From: CAYUVV01 sp964461325
GTDB lineage: Bacteria > Patescibacteriota > Minisyncoccia > Phycocordibacterales > JACOZG01
DNA length: 8,763 bases
Assembly: GCA_964461325.1 (NCBI GenBank)
Contig: CAYWTW010000031.1
Span: forward strand, 1-8,763
Direction: 5' to 3'
The notes under the pieces are model-generated. The model had not been told where the DNA came from. It did no database searches and was given only the letters and a program-made list of their open reading frames with translations. Below, in pieces: positions 1 to 6,655 of this stretch. Position 1 is the stretch's first letter; each line of letters opens with the position of its first letter. The translations under genes were made by a program, and so were the position numbers.

Positions 1-99
1 GGTTCTGCCGCGCCGAAGGCGCGGTGGGTTCGCACTAATTCAAGTATCCTGCACCACAATCAAACTTTCCGATTTTTGAGAGCCAGATGAAAAAACGAT
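1..99. other. left-edge intergenic stretch with a GC-rich hairpin
   Basis: No gene is supported here. The dehydrogenase on the minus strand stops at 100-102. A perfect 7-bp inverted repeat (CCGCGCC at 8-14, GGCGCGG at 18-24, 3-nt loop) could fold as a hairpin downstream of that gene. On the minus strand it is not followed by a T-run, so it does not look like a classic intrinsic terminator. A run of six T on the minus strand lies just after the dehydrogenase stop, but I see no hairpin before it. The stretch is cut by the window edge. Confidence 0.4.
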
Positions 100-1182
100 T
101 TAACGCAAAACCTTCTCTTGAGCCAACTTGAGGGCGACGCTCCGAAGATCACGGGTGCGCATTTTGTCCGCGGCGGCGAGTACCGCCTTGGTGGAAGCCC
201 GAATCTTTTGCTCCACCAATTTAAACATCTTCTCCGCCGACCAACCACGATATTCGGCGTAGGACGAAATTACGCCGCCGGCGTTGGCAACGAAATCGGG
301 CACGACAATAATCCCCCGCCTGATTAATTTATTTTCTATCTCCTCGCGCATCGGAATATTCGCCCCCTCGATAATCAATTTGGCTTTTATCTCGCCCTCA
401 TTTTTCTCGTTAATCACGTCGGTTACCGAAGCCGGAATGAGTACGTCAACCGGCAGATGAAACACGGCCGTAGCCGGCTTCGTTATCCCATCTCGAAAGC
501 CAGCCACGGTCTGGTGTTTATTTTTCCAAGCCAGTAGTTTGGGAATATCTAAACCGTCTTTATTAAAAATCGTGCCACCGCGATCGGCGACAGCTACCAC
601 CCGCGCCCCCGCGGCGGTCAAAAAGCGCGCGGCGAAGGTCCCGACGTTGCCAAAACCTTCGACGGCTACATTGGTGTTCGCGAGCGACCAACCCAAATGT
701 TCAATCGCCACACGCGCGCTCCAAGCCACGCCAAAGCCGGTACTGCCGAGCTCGTGCGGCAGGCCGCCGAGTCGCCGCGGCTTGCCCGTTGCCGCCCGTC
801 GATTTTTAGCGGCGGCTACAAACCACCCCATCTCCCGCTCCCCCGAAGCCACGTCAGGTCCGGCGATATAATCGGCCGGCAAGTATGGCCGCAGAGCTCG
901 AGCGAAAGCGCTAACCTGCCGACGCTTCTCCGCCAAGGCGCCACCGCGCCAGACCATCCCGGCCTTGGCGCCGCCAAAAGGAATGCCCGCTAAAGCATTC
1001 TTCCAAGTCATCGCTCGCGCCAACCGCTTCACTTCTTCCACACCGACGTCAGGGGTCATCCTGATGCCGCCCTTGCCAGGCCCCAGACGGGTATTATCAA
1101 TCACCAAAAAGCCGCGCATTCCCACGCGCGGTTCATAGACCTCGACGACGCGCTCCGGACCAATCGGGTCGGCGGGCATCAC
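100..1182 (-). CDS. Glu/Leu/Phe/Val dehydrogenase family protein
   Basis: This is an NAD(P)-dependent amino-acid dehydrogenase that would oxidatively deaminate an amino acid (probably glutamate) to the 2-oxo acid plus ammonia in the cytosol, or run in reverse. The N-terminal dimerisation/catalytic domain shows GPGKGGIRM (K37), MTWKNA (K61), GIPFGGAKAG (K73, the catalytic-lysine motif) and AGPDV (D110). The Rossmann domain has GFGNVG (176-181). VPDFVANAGGV near the C-terminus is typical of the family. At 360 aa it is shorter than usual glutamate dehydrogenases (about 410-450) and close to leucine dehydrogenase length. The GGAKAG and IEGAN motifs look glutamate-type, while the N-terminal RGFLVIDNTRLGP resembles leucine dehydrogenases, so the substrate is unsettled. 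The start is GTG at 1182 or, perhaps better, ATG at 1179, with AAGG six bases upstream. It lies 5 bases after rpsT and is probably co-transcribed with it. Confidence 0.9.
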   Translation of the reverse strand: MMPADPIGPERVVEVYEPRVGMRGFLVIDNTRLGPGKGGIRMTPDVGVEEVKRLARAMTWKNALAGIPFGGAKAGMVWRGGALAEKRRQVSAFARALRPYLPADYIAGPDVASGEREMGWFVAAAKNRRAATGKPRRLGGLPHELGSTGFGVAWSARVAIEHLGWSLANTNVAVEGFGNVGTFAARFLTAAGARVVAVADRGGTIFNKDGLDIPKLLAWKNKHQTVAGFRDGITKPATAVFHLPVDVLIPASVTDVINEKNEGEIKAKLIIEGANIPMREEIENKLIRRGIIVVPDFVANAGGVISSYAEYRGWSAEKMFKLVEQKIRASTKAVLAAADKMRTRDLRSVALKLAQEKVLR

Positions 1183-1187
1183 GCGCC

Positions 1188-1445
1188 TTATTTAACGGCC
1201 ACCAATTTCGCCAAGCGTGACTTGTAGCGCGCGGCGGCGTTCTTTTTAATCACGCCGCGCTTGGCGCTTTTATCGATCGCCCGAAAAGCCGCCGGCAACA
1301 GCGTCGCGGCGCGACGCTTATCCGTCGCCGCCTCTTGTCGCACGCTTTTAACGGCCGACCGCATCACGCTCAAACGCTGGCGATTAAGCGTGCGTCGGGC
1401 CACGGCTTGGCGAACCGCTTTTTTTGCTGAAGTGGTAATCGGCAT
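1188..1445 (-). CDS. rpsT: 30S ribosomal protein S20
   Basis: S20 is a primary 16S rRNA-binding protein of the small subunit. The product is 85 aa, a normal length, and very rich in Lys, Arg and Ala. It begins MPITTSAKKAVRQ, matching the usual S20 opening with SAKK then RQ, and ends in a basic helix with KKNAAARYKSRL. I chose the ATG at 1445 over an in-frame ATG at 1463 because the family N-terminus begins there and an AGGA Shine-Dalgarno lies nine bases upstream. It is divergent from ruvA, with a 56-bp shared spacer, and the dehydrogenase gene follows after 5 bases. Confidence 0.93.
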   Translation of the reverse strand: MPITTSAKKAVRQAVARRTLNRQRLSVMRSAVKSVRQEAATDKRRAATLLPAAFRAIDKSAKRGVIKKNAAARYKSRLAKLVAVK

Positions 1446-1501
1446 TGCGTTGCATCCTATCATTGCCCGTCGGCAAAAACAAGTATAGGATAGAAAAGTT
1501 T
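1446..1501. promoter_or_regulatory. divergent rpsT/ruvA control region
   Basis: This 56-bp spacer separates two divergent starts. On the minus strand, TATACT (1487-1482, 5 of 6 to the -10 consensus) would start an rpsT message near 1475. On the plus strand, TATCAT (1458-1463, 5 of 6) would start a ruvA message near 1470. Neither has a convincing -35. A 6-bp inverted repeat, TCCTAT (1455-1460) and ATAGGA (1485-1490), puts an AGGA Shine-Dalgarno before each gene: 9 bases from the rpsT ATG and 11 from the ruvA ATG. The promoter assignment is inference. Confidence 0.35.
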
Positions 1502-2086
1502 ATGATTGGCCAACTGGAAGGTCTGGTCGTCGCTCAGTCGCACAAATCGCTCATCCTGCGCGTCGCTGGCGTGGGTTACGTGGTCCAGATGACTCCGGCC
1601 GACCTGCAGGCCGCCCCAATCGGAAAAACCAAAAACATTCATACCTATCTGGCGGTCCGCGAAACCAGTTTGGAGTTATTCGGCTTTGACAACGAAGTCG
1701 GTTTGCGGCTGTTTGAAAAATTATTGACCCTGCCCAAGATCGGACCGCGTACGGCTCTCGCCATCCTCTCCGTGGCCGCCGCCGAATTAATCATCGAGAG
1801 CGTCCAGCAGAATGATCCCGACCACCTAACCCGCCTCTCCGGACTTTCCCCCGCTCGCGCGGAAAAGGTGGTAACCGGCTTAAAGGGCAAGCTGGACGAA
1901 TTTAGTTCCGCGTCAGCCAGCCCCAACCACCCGGGAAGTAGCGAGAGTGAAACGCTCGAGGCCCTGCACGCGCTTGGCTACACTCTCAACGAGGCGCGAC
2001 GAGCCCTGCGCCACACTAACGCCGAGGCGCTCACCGCCGAGCGCCTGCGTGAGGCCTTGCGCTATCTCAACCAGCCCGATGCTTAA
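1502..2086 (+). CDS. ruvA: Holliday junction branch migration protein RuvA
   Basis: RuvA binds four-way DNA junctions as a tetramer and loads the RuvB motor in recombinational repair. The 194-aa product has the family's usual length and order. The N-terminal OB-fold domain begins MIGQLEG. The first helix-hairpin-helix is LPKIGPRTALAIL, and a second lies around SGLSPARAEKVVTGLKGKL. After a Ser/Pro-rich linker comes the small C-terminal domain that contacts RuvB (ETLEALHALGYTLNEARRAL). I chose the ATG at 1502 because RuvA proteins start there; an upstream in-frame start at 1445 would add 19 unrelated residues and overlap the rpsT start. ruvB and ruvC are not in the window. It heads a three-gene operon and overlaps the next gene by 8 bases. 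Confidence 0.95.
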   Translation: MIGQLEGLVVAQSHKSLILRVAGVGYVVQMTPADLQAAPIGKTKNIHTYLAVRETSLELFGFDNEVGLRLFEKLLTLPKIGPRTALAILSVAAAELIIESVQQNDPDHLTRLSGLSPARAEKVVTGLKGKLDEFSSASASPNHPGSSESETLEALHALGYTLNEARRALRHTNAEALTAERLREALRYLNQPDA

Positions 2087-3353
2087 GCTAGAAGACATTC
2101 TTTATCAATCGCGCCGCTTGATCCCTCGATCAATCTTTCGCCGCTTGAGCCAGCCTTATCACTGGCTTTTGGCCAATCTGGCGGCTCGTTATTATCGCTA
2201 TCCAAGTCGAGAAATTTTTGTCCTCGGGATTACCGGCACTAAAGGTAAAACCACGACGAGCGAGCTCGTCAACGCCGTTCTCGAAGCGGCCGGCCACCAC
2301 ACCGCTCTGTGCTCCACCCTCCGCTTTAAAATCGGCGAAACCTCGGAACCCAACCGCCGCAAGATGACGATGCCGGGACGGTTTTTTCTTCAGCGTTTTC
2401 TCCGGCAGGCGGTGACCGCTCACTGCACGCACGCGATCGTCGAGATGACCTCCGAAGGCGCGCGGCAATTCCGTCATCTGGGAGTGGAGATGGACGCTTT
2501 AATTTTTACCAATTTATCGCCCGAGCACATCGAATCTCACGGCTCGTACGAAGCTTACCGCGCGGCCAAACTCAAACTCGCCTACGCTCTCGCCCGCTCC
2601 CGCAAACCCAAACCCACGCTCCTTGTTAACGAGGATGATCGCGAAGCCAAGCATTTTCTAGCCGTACCCGCTCCCCGCTTGGTTCGTTACGGTCTCCAGC
2701 GCGCCCGCGGGGCGACGGTCGACGAACGCGGCATCAAGGTACCGATCGGCGGGCAACTCCTCCGCGTCAACCTGCCCGGCCGCTTTAATCTCTACAATGC
2801 TCTGGCCGCCGTCGCTTTCGCCGAAAGTCAGAAAATCAAGCCGGTGGTGATCCGCCAAGCGCTCGCTTTTTTCTCCGGCGTGCCGGGTCGGATGGAAAAA
2901 GTAATCGATGAACCCTACGACGTGATCGTTGATTACGCTCACACCACCGACTCGCTCCAGCAGGCCTACGAGAGTTTGCCCGCCGCCGGAAAAAAAATCT
3001 GCGTACTGGGAGCAACTGGCGGCGGACGCGACAAATGGAAGCGGCCGCTCCTCGGCCGCGTGGCTGGCGAACACTGTGACACCATCATTCTCACCGACGA
3101 AGATCCGTATGACGAACCACCGCGAACCATTGCCGAAGCCGTCGCTCGCGGCATCACCGAGCCAAAACCGCAAATCATCATGGATCGTCGCGCCGCCATC
3201 CGCGCGGCGCTGGAACAAGCCACGCCGGGCGACACCGTCATCATCACCGGCAAAGGGACCGACCCCTACATCATGACCGCTCACGGCCAAAAAATCCCGT
3301 GGAGCGACGCAACCGTGGTTCGCGAAGAATTTGAAAAATTAAAAAATGCCTGA
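2079..3353 (+). CDS. murE: MurE-like Mur ligase (UDP-MurNAc-tripeptide synthetase family)
   Basis: Mur ligases use ATP to add an amino acid to the UDP-MurNAc peptide in the cytosolic stage of peptidoglycan synthesis. The ATP-binding P-loop is GITGTKGKTTT (50-60). The middle domain has TNLSPEHIESHG and AYRAAK (K165, the likely carbamylated lysine). PGRFNLYNALAA (234-245) follows. The C-terminal domain has VPGRMEKV, VDYAHT (285-290) and GGGRDKWKRP, all typical of MurE. Two features are odd. Only about 48 residues precede the P-loop, where MurE usually has about 100, so the UDP-binding domain is reduced. The amino-acid selector that is DNPR in diaminopimelate-type enzymes reads EDPY here (342-345). 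The added residue, and even the UDP-MurNAc substrate, are therefore uncertain. The start at 2079 overlaps the ruvA end by 8 bases; a longer frame back to 1947 only reads through ruvA. Confidence 0.85.
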   Translation: MLKLEDILYQSRRLIPRSIFRRLSQPYHWLLANLAARYYRYPSREIFVLGITGTKGKTTTSELVNAVLEAAGHHTALCSTLRFKIGETSEPNRRKMTMPGRFFLQRFLRQAVTAHCTHAIVEMTSEGARQFRHLGVEMDALIFTNLSPEHIESHGSYEAYRAAKLKLAYALARSRKPKPTLLVNEDDREAKHFLAVPAPRLVRYGLQRARGATVDERGIKVPIGGQLLRVNLPGRFNLYNALAAVAFAESQKIKPVVIRQALAFFSGVPGRMEKVIDEPYDVIVDYAHTTDSLQQAYESLPAAGKKICVLGATGGGRDKWKRPLLGRVAGEHCDTIILTDEDPYDEPPRTIAEAVARGITEPKPQIIMDRRAAIRAALEQATPGDTVIITGKGTDPYIMTAHGQKIPWSDATVVREEFEKLKNA

Positions 3354-4197
3354 ACTGCCGGAGGTGGAAACTCTGCGGCGCGAACTCGACCAGACCCTCC
3401 GCCACCGGCCAATTAAATCGGTAAAGATTCTTTGGCCCAAAATCGTCGCGCCCCTCGCCCCCCAAGTTTTTTCGCGCCGTTTAAAAAACCACGCGATTGT
3501 CCGCGTCGATCGCCGGGCGAAAATCTTATTCTTGTGTCTGGATAATAATTACGCTCTCGCCATTCACCTCAAAATGACGGGGCAATTAATTTTTCGACCA
3601 AAGCGGGGACAAGTGATTGTCGGCGGTCATCCCGAAAATCCCACTCGCCATGCTCGAGCAATTTTTAACTTCGCGGACGGTAGCCAACTTGTTTTCAACG
3701 ATCTGCGCAAATTCGGCTGGTTACGTCTCCTAACCGAAGTCGAAAAAAAAGAAATTGAAGCTAAGCACGGACCAGAACCGCTCTCTCCCACTTTTACCCT
3801 AAAACATTTCAAACAGATCCTCGTTCGTTATTCCAATCGAAACTTGAAGGCCCTACTGTTGGATCAGTCTCTCGTGGCCGGACTCGGCAACATCTACGTG
3901 GACGAGGCGGCGCATCGCGCCAAACTGATGCCCCACCGTCGAGCCAGCAGTCTTACTCCGGATGAAACAGTTCGTTTGTATACCGCCATCAAAAACGTTC
4001 TGCGCGCGGCCATCAAAGCTGGCGGGACTTCTGCTCGCAATTACGTTAAAAGCGATGGCCGCCCCGGCGGCTTTGTTCCTCAACTTCGCGTCTACGGACG
4101 AGTCGGCGAATCTTGCAAAACTTGTCGGGAGATGATAATCAAAAAAATTAAATTGGCTGGTCGCGGCACGCATTTTTGCCCGCGCTGCCAAAAATAA
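3346..4197 (+). CDS. mutM: formamidopyrimidine-DNA glycosylase (Fpg/MutM)
   Basis: This bifunctional glycosylase/AP lyase removes 8-oxoguanine and formamidopyrimidines from DNA in base excision repair. The 283-aa product begins MPELPEVE, so Pro2 (the Schiff-base nucleophile after Met removal) and Glu3 are present. Other expected residues are K59 in the RRAKIL stretch, the HLKMTG motif (75-80), the helix-two-turn-helix with LLDQSLVAGLGNIYVDE, and the GGTSARNYV and VYGR motifs. It ends with an intact zinc finger, C257-x2-C260-x17-C278-x2-C281, containing R273 in GRGTHFC. No key residue is missing. It overlaps the Mur ligase by 8 bases and is the last gene of the operon. Its stop lies 2 bases from the stop of the convergent methyltransferase gene. 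Confidence 0.95.
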   Translation: MPELPEVETLRRELDQTLRHRPIKSVKILWPKIVAPLAPQVFSRRLKNHAIVRVDRRAKILFLCLDNNYALAIHLKMTGQLIFRPKRGQVIVGGHPENPTRHARAIFNFADGSQLVFNDLRKFGWLRLLTEVEKKEIEAKHGPEPLSPTFTLKHFKQILVRYSNRNLKALLLDQSLVAGLGNIYVDEAAHRAKLMPHRRASSLTPDETVRLYTAIKNVLRAAIKAGGTSARNYVKSDGRPGGFVPQLRVYGRVGESCKTCREMIIKKIKLAGRGTHFCPRCQK

Positions 4198-4199
4198 AA

Positions 4200-4688
4200 T
4201 TAAGACTGAAGCAAACGGAATAAAAAAACTCCGACGGCGACCGTCACGTTAAGCGACTCTTTACGTTGACTCATCGGAATTTCAGCGGCGAGATCGCAGT
4301 ATTTTAAAACTGCTGGCGAAAGGCCGCTCACCTCATTGCCCACAGCGATTAAAGTAAGCGGCCGAGTCAATTTAACACGACGATAATCAAGCGAGGCAGG
4401 CGCTTGCTCGAGGGCGACCACGGCCCCGCCGGCAGCCCGTGCGCGCTTGGCGAGCGCGGCGAAACTTTTAACCGCCGCCCACGGCATTACTTGCTCGGCG
4501 CCCAACGCGGTTTTTCGCACCGCCGCGTTAGTCCGCCCAAAGCGATCGCACGGGCCGGGCGTTAGGCCAACCAGCCACAATTTGGAAACGGGCGCGAGTG
4601 TCGCGGCTGTGCGGAAAATTGCGCCCACGTTGTGGGCGCTCCGGACATCGCAGAGCGCCAGCCAGACTTCTTTTTTGTCTTCGGGCAT
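4200..4688 (-). CDS. SpoU/TrmH-family RNA 2'-O-methyltransferase
   Basis: This is predicted to transfer a methyl group from S-adenosylmethionine to a ribose 2'-OH in tRNA or rRNA. All three SPOUT (SpoU) motifs are present: motif 1 DVRSAHNVGAIFRTA (N20, R26), motif 2 VGNEVSG (116-122, E119), and motif 3 IPMSQRKESLNVTVAVG (S145, N147), which forms the trefoil-knot SAM site. At 162 aa it is only the catalytic domain, with no N-terminal RNA-binding extension. The size matches TrmL, but motif 1 is closer to TrmH/RlmB-type enzymes, so I cannot name the target base. I see no good Shine-Dalgarno before the ATG. It is convergent with mutM (2-base gap) and divergent from the DoxX-like gene (14 bases between starts). 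Confidence 0.85.
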   Translation of the reverse strand: MPEDKKEVWLALCDVRSAHNVGAIFRTAATLAPVSKLWLVGLTPGPCDRFGRTNAAVRKTALGAEQVMPWAAVKSFAALAKRARAAGGAVVALEQAPASLDYRRVKLTRPLTLIAVGNEVSGLSPAVLKYCDLAAEIPMSQRKESLNVTVAVGVFLFRLLQS

Positions 4689-4702
4689 AGTACCATCATG
4701 AG

Positions 4703-5023
4703 ATGCTTAATTATTTTCCGCAACTGCTCGACTTCGGCATTCTCGCGCCCCTGGTCTGGCGCGTGGCCTTAGCCCTCAATTATTTTTGGCTAGGAAGTCG
4801 GCCGGCGGCCAACCGCCAAATCTTCTTAGCGTTCGTATTGTGGTTGGGAGGTTTCGCCCTTCTGGTTGGCGCGGCCACCCAAGTCGTCGCCCCTGTCTTG
4901 GCGATCACTTTGCTGGCCACGCGGAAATCACTGGCCGTTCCCCATTTGATTCTTTTACTCTTCGGCACTCTGGCCTTGCTCTTCTCCGGCGCCGGCTGGC
5001 TGGCCCTTGATCAACCGCTGTAA
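4703..5023 (+). CDS. small DoxX-like integral membrane protein
   Basis: This 106-aa, strongly hydrophobic protein has about four predicted membrane segments (roughly residues 11-30, 42-58, 62-73 and 79-98). Features recalling the DoxX family are the first helix with LVWRVALALNYFWLG, a central LWLGGFALLVGAATQV, and a C-terminal FSGAGWLALD, which resembles the GxGxxSLD ending of DoxX proteins. It is somewhat short for the family, whose function is poorly defined (redox or quinone-linked roles have been proposed). The start at 4703 has only a weak GAG immediately upstream. The gene ends 11 bases before the 3' end of the opposing tRNA-Lys. Confidence that it is a gene is high; the family call is moderate. 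Confidence 0.65.
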   Translation: MLNYFPQLLDFGILAPLVWRVALALNYFWLGSRPAANRQIFLAFVLWLGGFALLVGAATQVVAPVLAITLLATRKSLAVPHLILLLFGTLALLFSGAGWLALDQPL

Positions 5024-5034
5024 AAATTAAATTA

Positions 5035-5108
5035 TCCGCCCGGCAGGAATCGAACCTGCGACCGTCTGCTTAAAAGGCAGCTGCTCTACCAGGCTGAGCT
5101 ACGGGCGG
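5035..5108 (-). tRNA. tRNA-Lys(UUU): tRNA-Lys (anticodon UUU)
   Basis: Reading the minus strand, a full cloverleaf can be drawn. The acceptor stem is CCGCCCG paired with CGGGCGG (7 of 7) and the D-arm is GCTC/GAGC with GG in the loop. The anticodon arm GCTGC has loop CTTTTAA, giving anticodon TTT. The TpsiC arm is GCAGG/CCTGC with TTCGATT. The discriminator base is A. CCA is not encoded (the next bases are TAA), so a CCA-adding enzyme is needed. Two small oddities are a pyrimidine (C1) as the first base and a G27-A43 mismatch closing the anticodon stem. It lies 27 bases after holA and has its own promoter. Confidence 0.96.
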
Positions 5109-5117
5109 TTAATGGCT

Positions 5118-5146
5118 ACTATAGAGACGAACTGATTAAATTTCAA
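5118..5146 (-). promoter_or_regulatory. sigma70-type promoter of tRNA-Lys
   Basis: On the minus strand, -35 TTGAAA (5146-5141, 5 of 6) and -10 TATAGT (5123-5118, 5 of 6) are separated by exactly 17 bases. The expected start, near 5111, is about 3 bases before the mature tRNA 5' end at 5108. The -35 lies inside the last codons of holA, so the tRNA can be made independently of the upstream operon. Confidence 0.7.
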
Positions 5147-5873
5147 GCGCGAAACGTTCTAACGCCAGACTCAACGGCAATCCGCCGCGCCGATCGCCGC
5201 GCCAACAGTCCATCAAACGGTCAATCAGCGCTTCCAGTTCGGCCGCGGTAAACCGCGCCAAGGCCGACTTGGTTTTTTGCCAAACAAAAGGCTTCAAATT
5301 CCGCCGCGCCGTCGCTTCATCCGCCGCCACCAAACGCAGGGTTTTTATCTGCCACCACAGTCGCCAAAATACGTCTTCCGCCGCTACCTCTCGCCAAACC
5401 AACGCCTCCACCATCCGCAACCATAAGCGGCGCCGGTCGCGCGCCAACAGAGCATCAGTCAGCGGAAAGGGCGACCAGGTTAAATTCGTTGGCATTTTCC
5501 GCGTGCCGGCTCGCGCCGCGCGCGGCTCTGGCGTAACGGCCGCGGCTAGTTTAAAAACTTCAACCAATTGAGTCTCGTCACCGCCCTCCAACAGCAAAAA
5601 TAGTGTGTCGGAATCAGCGAGCGACGCGAGCCGGGGCAAAACCAAATTTCGACTAGACGCCTCTCCGAGCCAGTGGTCCGCCGCGATAAGCGGTGGCAAG
5701 CCGGTAAGCAATTCGCGAGCCACCAACCATTCGGCGAGCTCAGCCGGACGCAATTCGTCGCCGTGCGCTTGGATAAACAAACCGGCTGGCGCCTCGGCCC
5801 GCGCCGCCGCCACGGCGGCGCGCCACGCGTCGCGGGCCGCCAACTCATCACTCCCCCACCACAACTTAATCAT
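5136..5873 (-). CDS. holA: DNA polymerase III delta subunit (short form)
   Basis: HolA is the clamp-loader wrench that opens the beta sliding clamp. The 245-aa product is much shorter than E. coli HolA (about 340 aa). It starts MIKLWWGSDELAARDAW, where the family has a beta strand followed by a Gly-containing turn. The middle contains TDTLFLLLEG-like sequence (SDTLFLLLEGGDE), matching the family's hydrophobic strand before the lid domain. The second half has the most recognisable segment: FPLTDALLARDRRRLW, VFWRLWWQIKTLRLV, KPFVWQK and LSLALERF, as in delta C-terminal helical domains. The start overlaps the xth stop (ATGA). No other function fits as well, but the sequence is divergent, so this is a moderate call. 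Confidence 0.7.
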   Translation of the reverse strand: MIKLWWGSDELAARDAWRAAVAAARAEAPAGLFIQAHGDELRPAELAEWLVARELLTGLPPLIAADHWLGEASSRNLVLPRLASLADSDTLFLLLEGGDETQLVEVFKLAAAVTPEPRAARAGTRKMPTNLTWSPFPLTDALLARDRRRLWLRMVEALVWREVAAEDVFWRLWWQIKTLRLVAADEATARRNLKPFVWQKTKSALARFTAAELEALIDRLMDCWRGDRRGGLPLSLALERFALEI

Positions 5874-6646
5874 AGTTCGATTTCTAAACCGACCGGCGCG
5901 TGGTCGGAACCCATCACCTCATCCCAGATCACTGCCCGTTTAACTTTGTTCTTTAATTCCGGGCTGATAAAAAAATAATCAATCCGCCAACCGATGTTCC
6001 GTTCGCGCGCCAACGTCCGGTAACTCCACCAAGAATACTGCGCCTTGTTGCCATTGAGCAATCGGAAGGTATCGAGAAAGCCAGCGGCAATCAAGTCGTC
6101 GGCCCAGGCTCGCTCTTCGTCGGTAAAGCCGGGGTTGCCTACGTTCTCTTTCGGCCGCGCGAGATCAAGCGGTTGATGAGCGACGTTAAAGTCGCCCGTC
6201 AAAACAAGCGGTTTGCCGGTTCGACGCGCCAAACCGCGAACGTAATCGAGATAAGCCCGATTGAATTTAAGTTTATAAGGCAAGCGCGAAAGTTCGTGGT
6301 TGGCGTTGGGAAAATAGGTGTTGACGAACACAAAATGCTCAAACTCCAGCGCTTGAACCCGCCCCTCACAATCAAATTCGATTTGGCCCAAACCCTTTTC
6401 CATCTTAAGCGGAGCAGTCCTGGCTAGAACGGCTGTTCCGCTGTAACCCGAACGTTCGGCGGGATACCAAAATTCTTGGTAGTTGGGAAAATCGAAGTCG
6501 GCTTGCGCGCGCGCGGCATCGCTAATCTTTATCTCCTGCAGGCCGAGCATGTCGGGTTGATAATCGCGCAAAAAATCGGCGAACCCTTTTTTGAGCGCCG
6601 CGCGAATCCCATTGACGTTCCACGAAGCCAAACGCCAAATTGGCAT
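5870..6646 (-). CDS. xth: exodeoxyribonuclease III / AP endonuclease (ExoIII family)
   Basis: This enzyme cleaves DNA 5' to abasic sites and trims blocked 3' ends in base excision repair, so it acts directly downstream of glycosylases such as the MutM in this window. The 258-aa length is normal. Catalytic motifs are complete: SWNVNGIR (N10, N12), LQEIK (E38, metal ligand), NTYFPN (Y111), TGDFNVAH (D152, N154), the PGFTDEERA and RIDYFF motifs, and GSDHAP (D248, H249). The gene lies 9 bases after mgtC and overlaps holA by 4 bases, so all are probably on one transcript. No Shine-Dalgarno is visible before its ATG (the preceding bases are AATTTCC), which suggests translational coupling or a weak site. 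Confidence 0.93.
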   Translation of the reverse strand: MPIWRLASWNVNGIRAALKKGFADFLRDYQPDMLGLQEIKISDAARAQADFDFPNYQEFWYPAERSGYSGTAVLARTAPLKMEKGLGQIEFDCEGRVQALEFEHFVFVNTYFPNANHELSRLPYKLKFNRAYLDYVRGLARRTGKPLVLTGDFNVAHQPLDLARPKENVGNPGFTDEERAWADDLIAAGFLDTFRLLNGNKAQYSWWSYRTLARERNIGWRIDYFFISPELKNKVKRAVIWDEVMGSDHAPVGLEIEL

Positions 6647-6655
6647 GGAAATTGA

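Noticed and set aside
8..24. Left-edge hairpin as the dehydrogenase terminator
   Set aside because: The stem is good but no T-run follows on the minus strand, so it is recorded only as a hairpin.
1486..1491. TAGGAT as the ruvA -10 with TTGCCC as -35
   Set aside because: Each hexamer is only 4 of 6, and the AGGA within it is better explained as the ruvA ribosome-binding site.
1947..2078. Longer N-terminus for the Mur ligase reading through the end of ruvA
   Set aside because: The extra 44 residues are an out-of-frame reading of the RuvA C-terminal domain; the Mur-like sequence begins at 2079.
2658..3290. 210-codon minus-strand open frame inside the Mur ligase gene
   Set aside because: The plus strand holds conserved Mur ligase motifs throughout; the antisense frame has no domain and only mirrors its codons.
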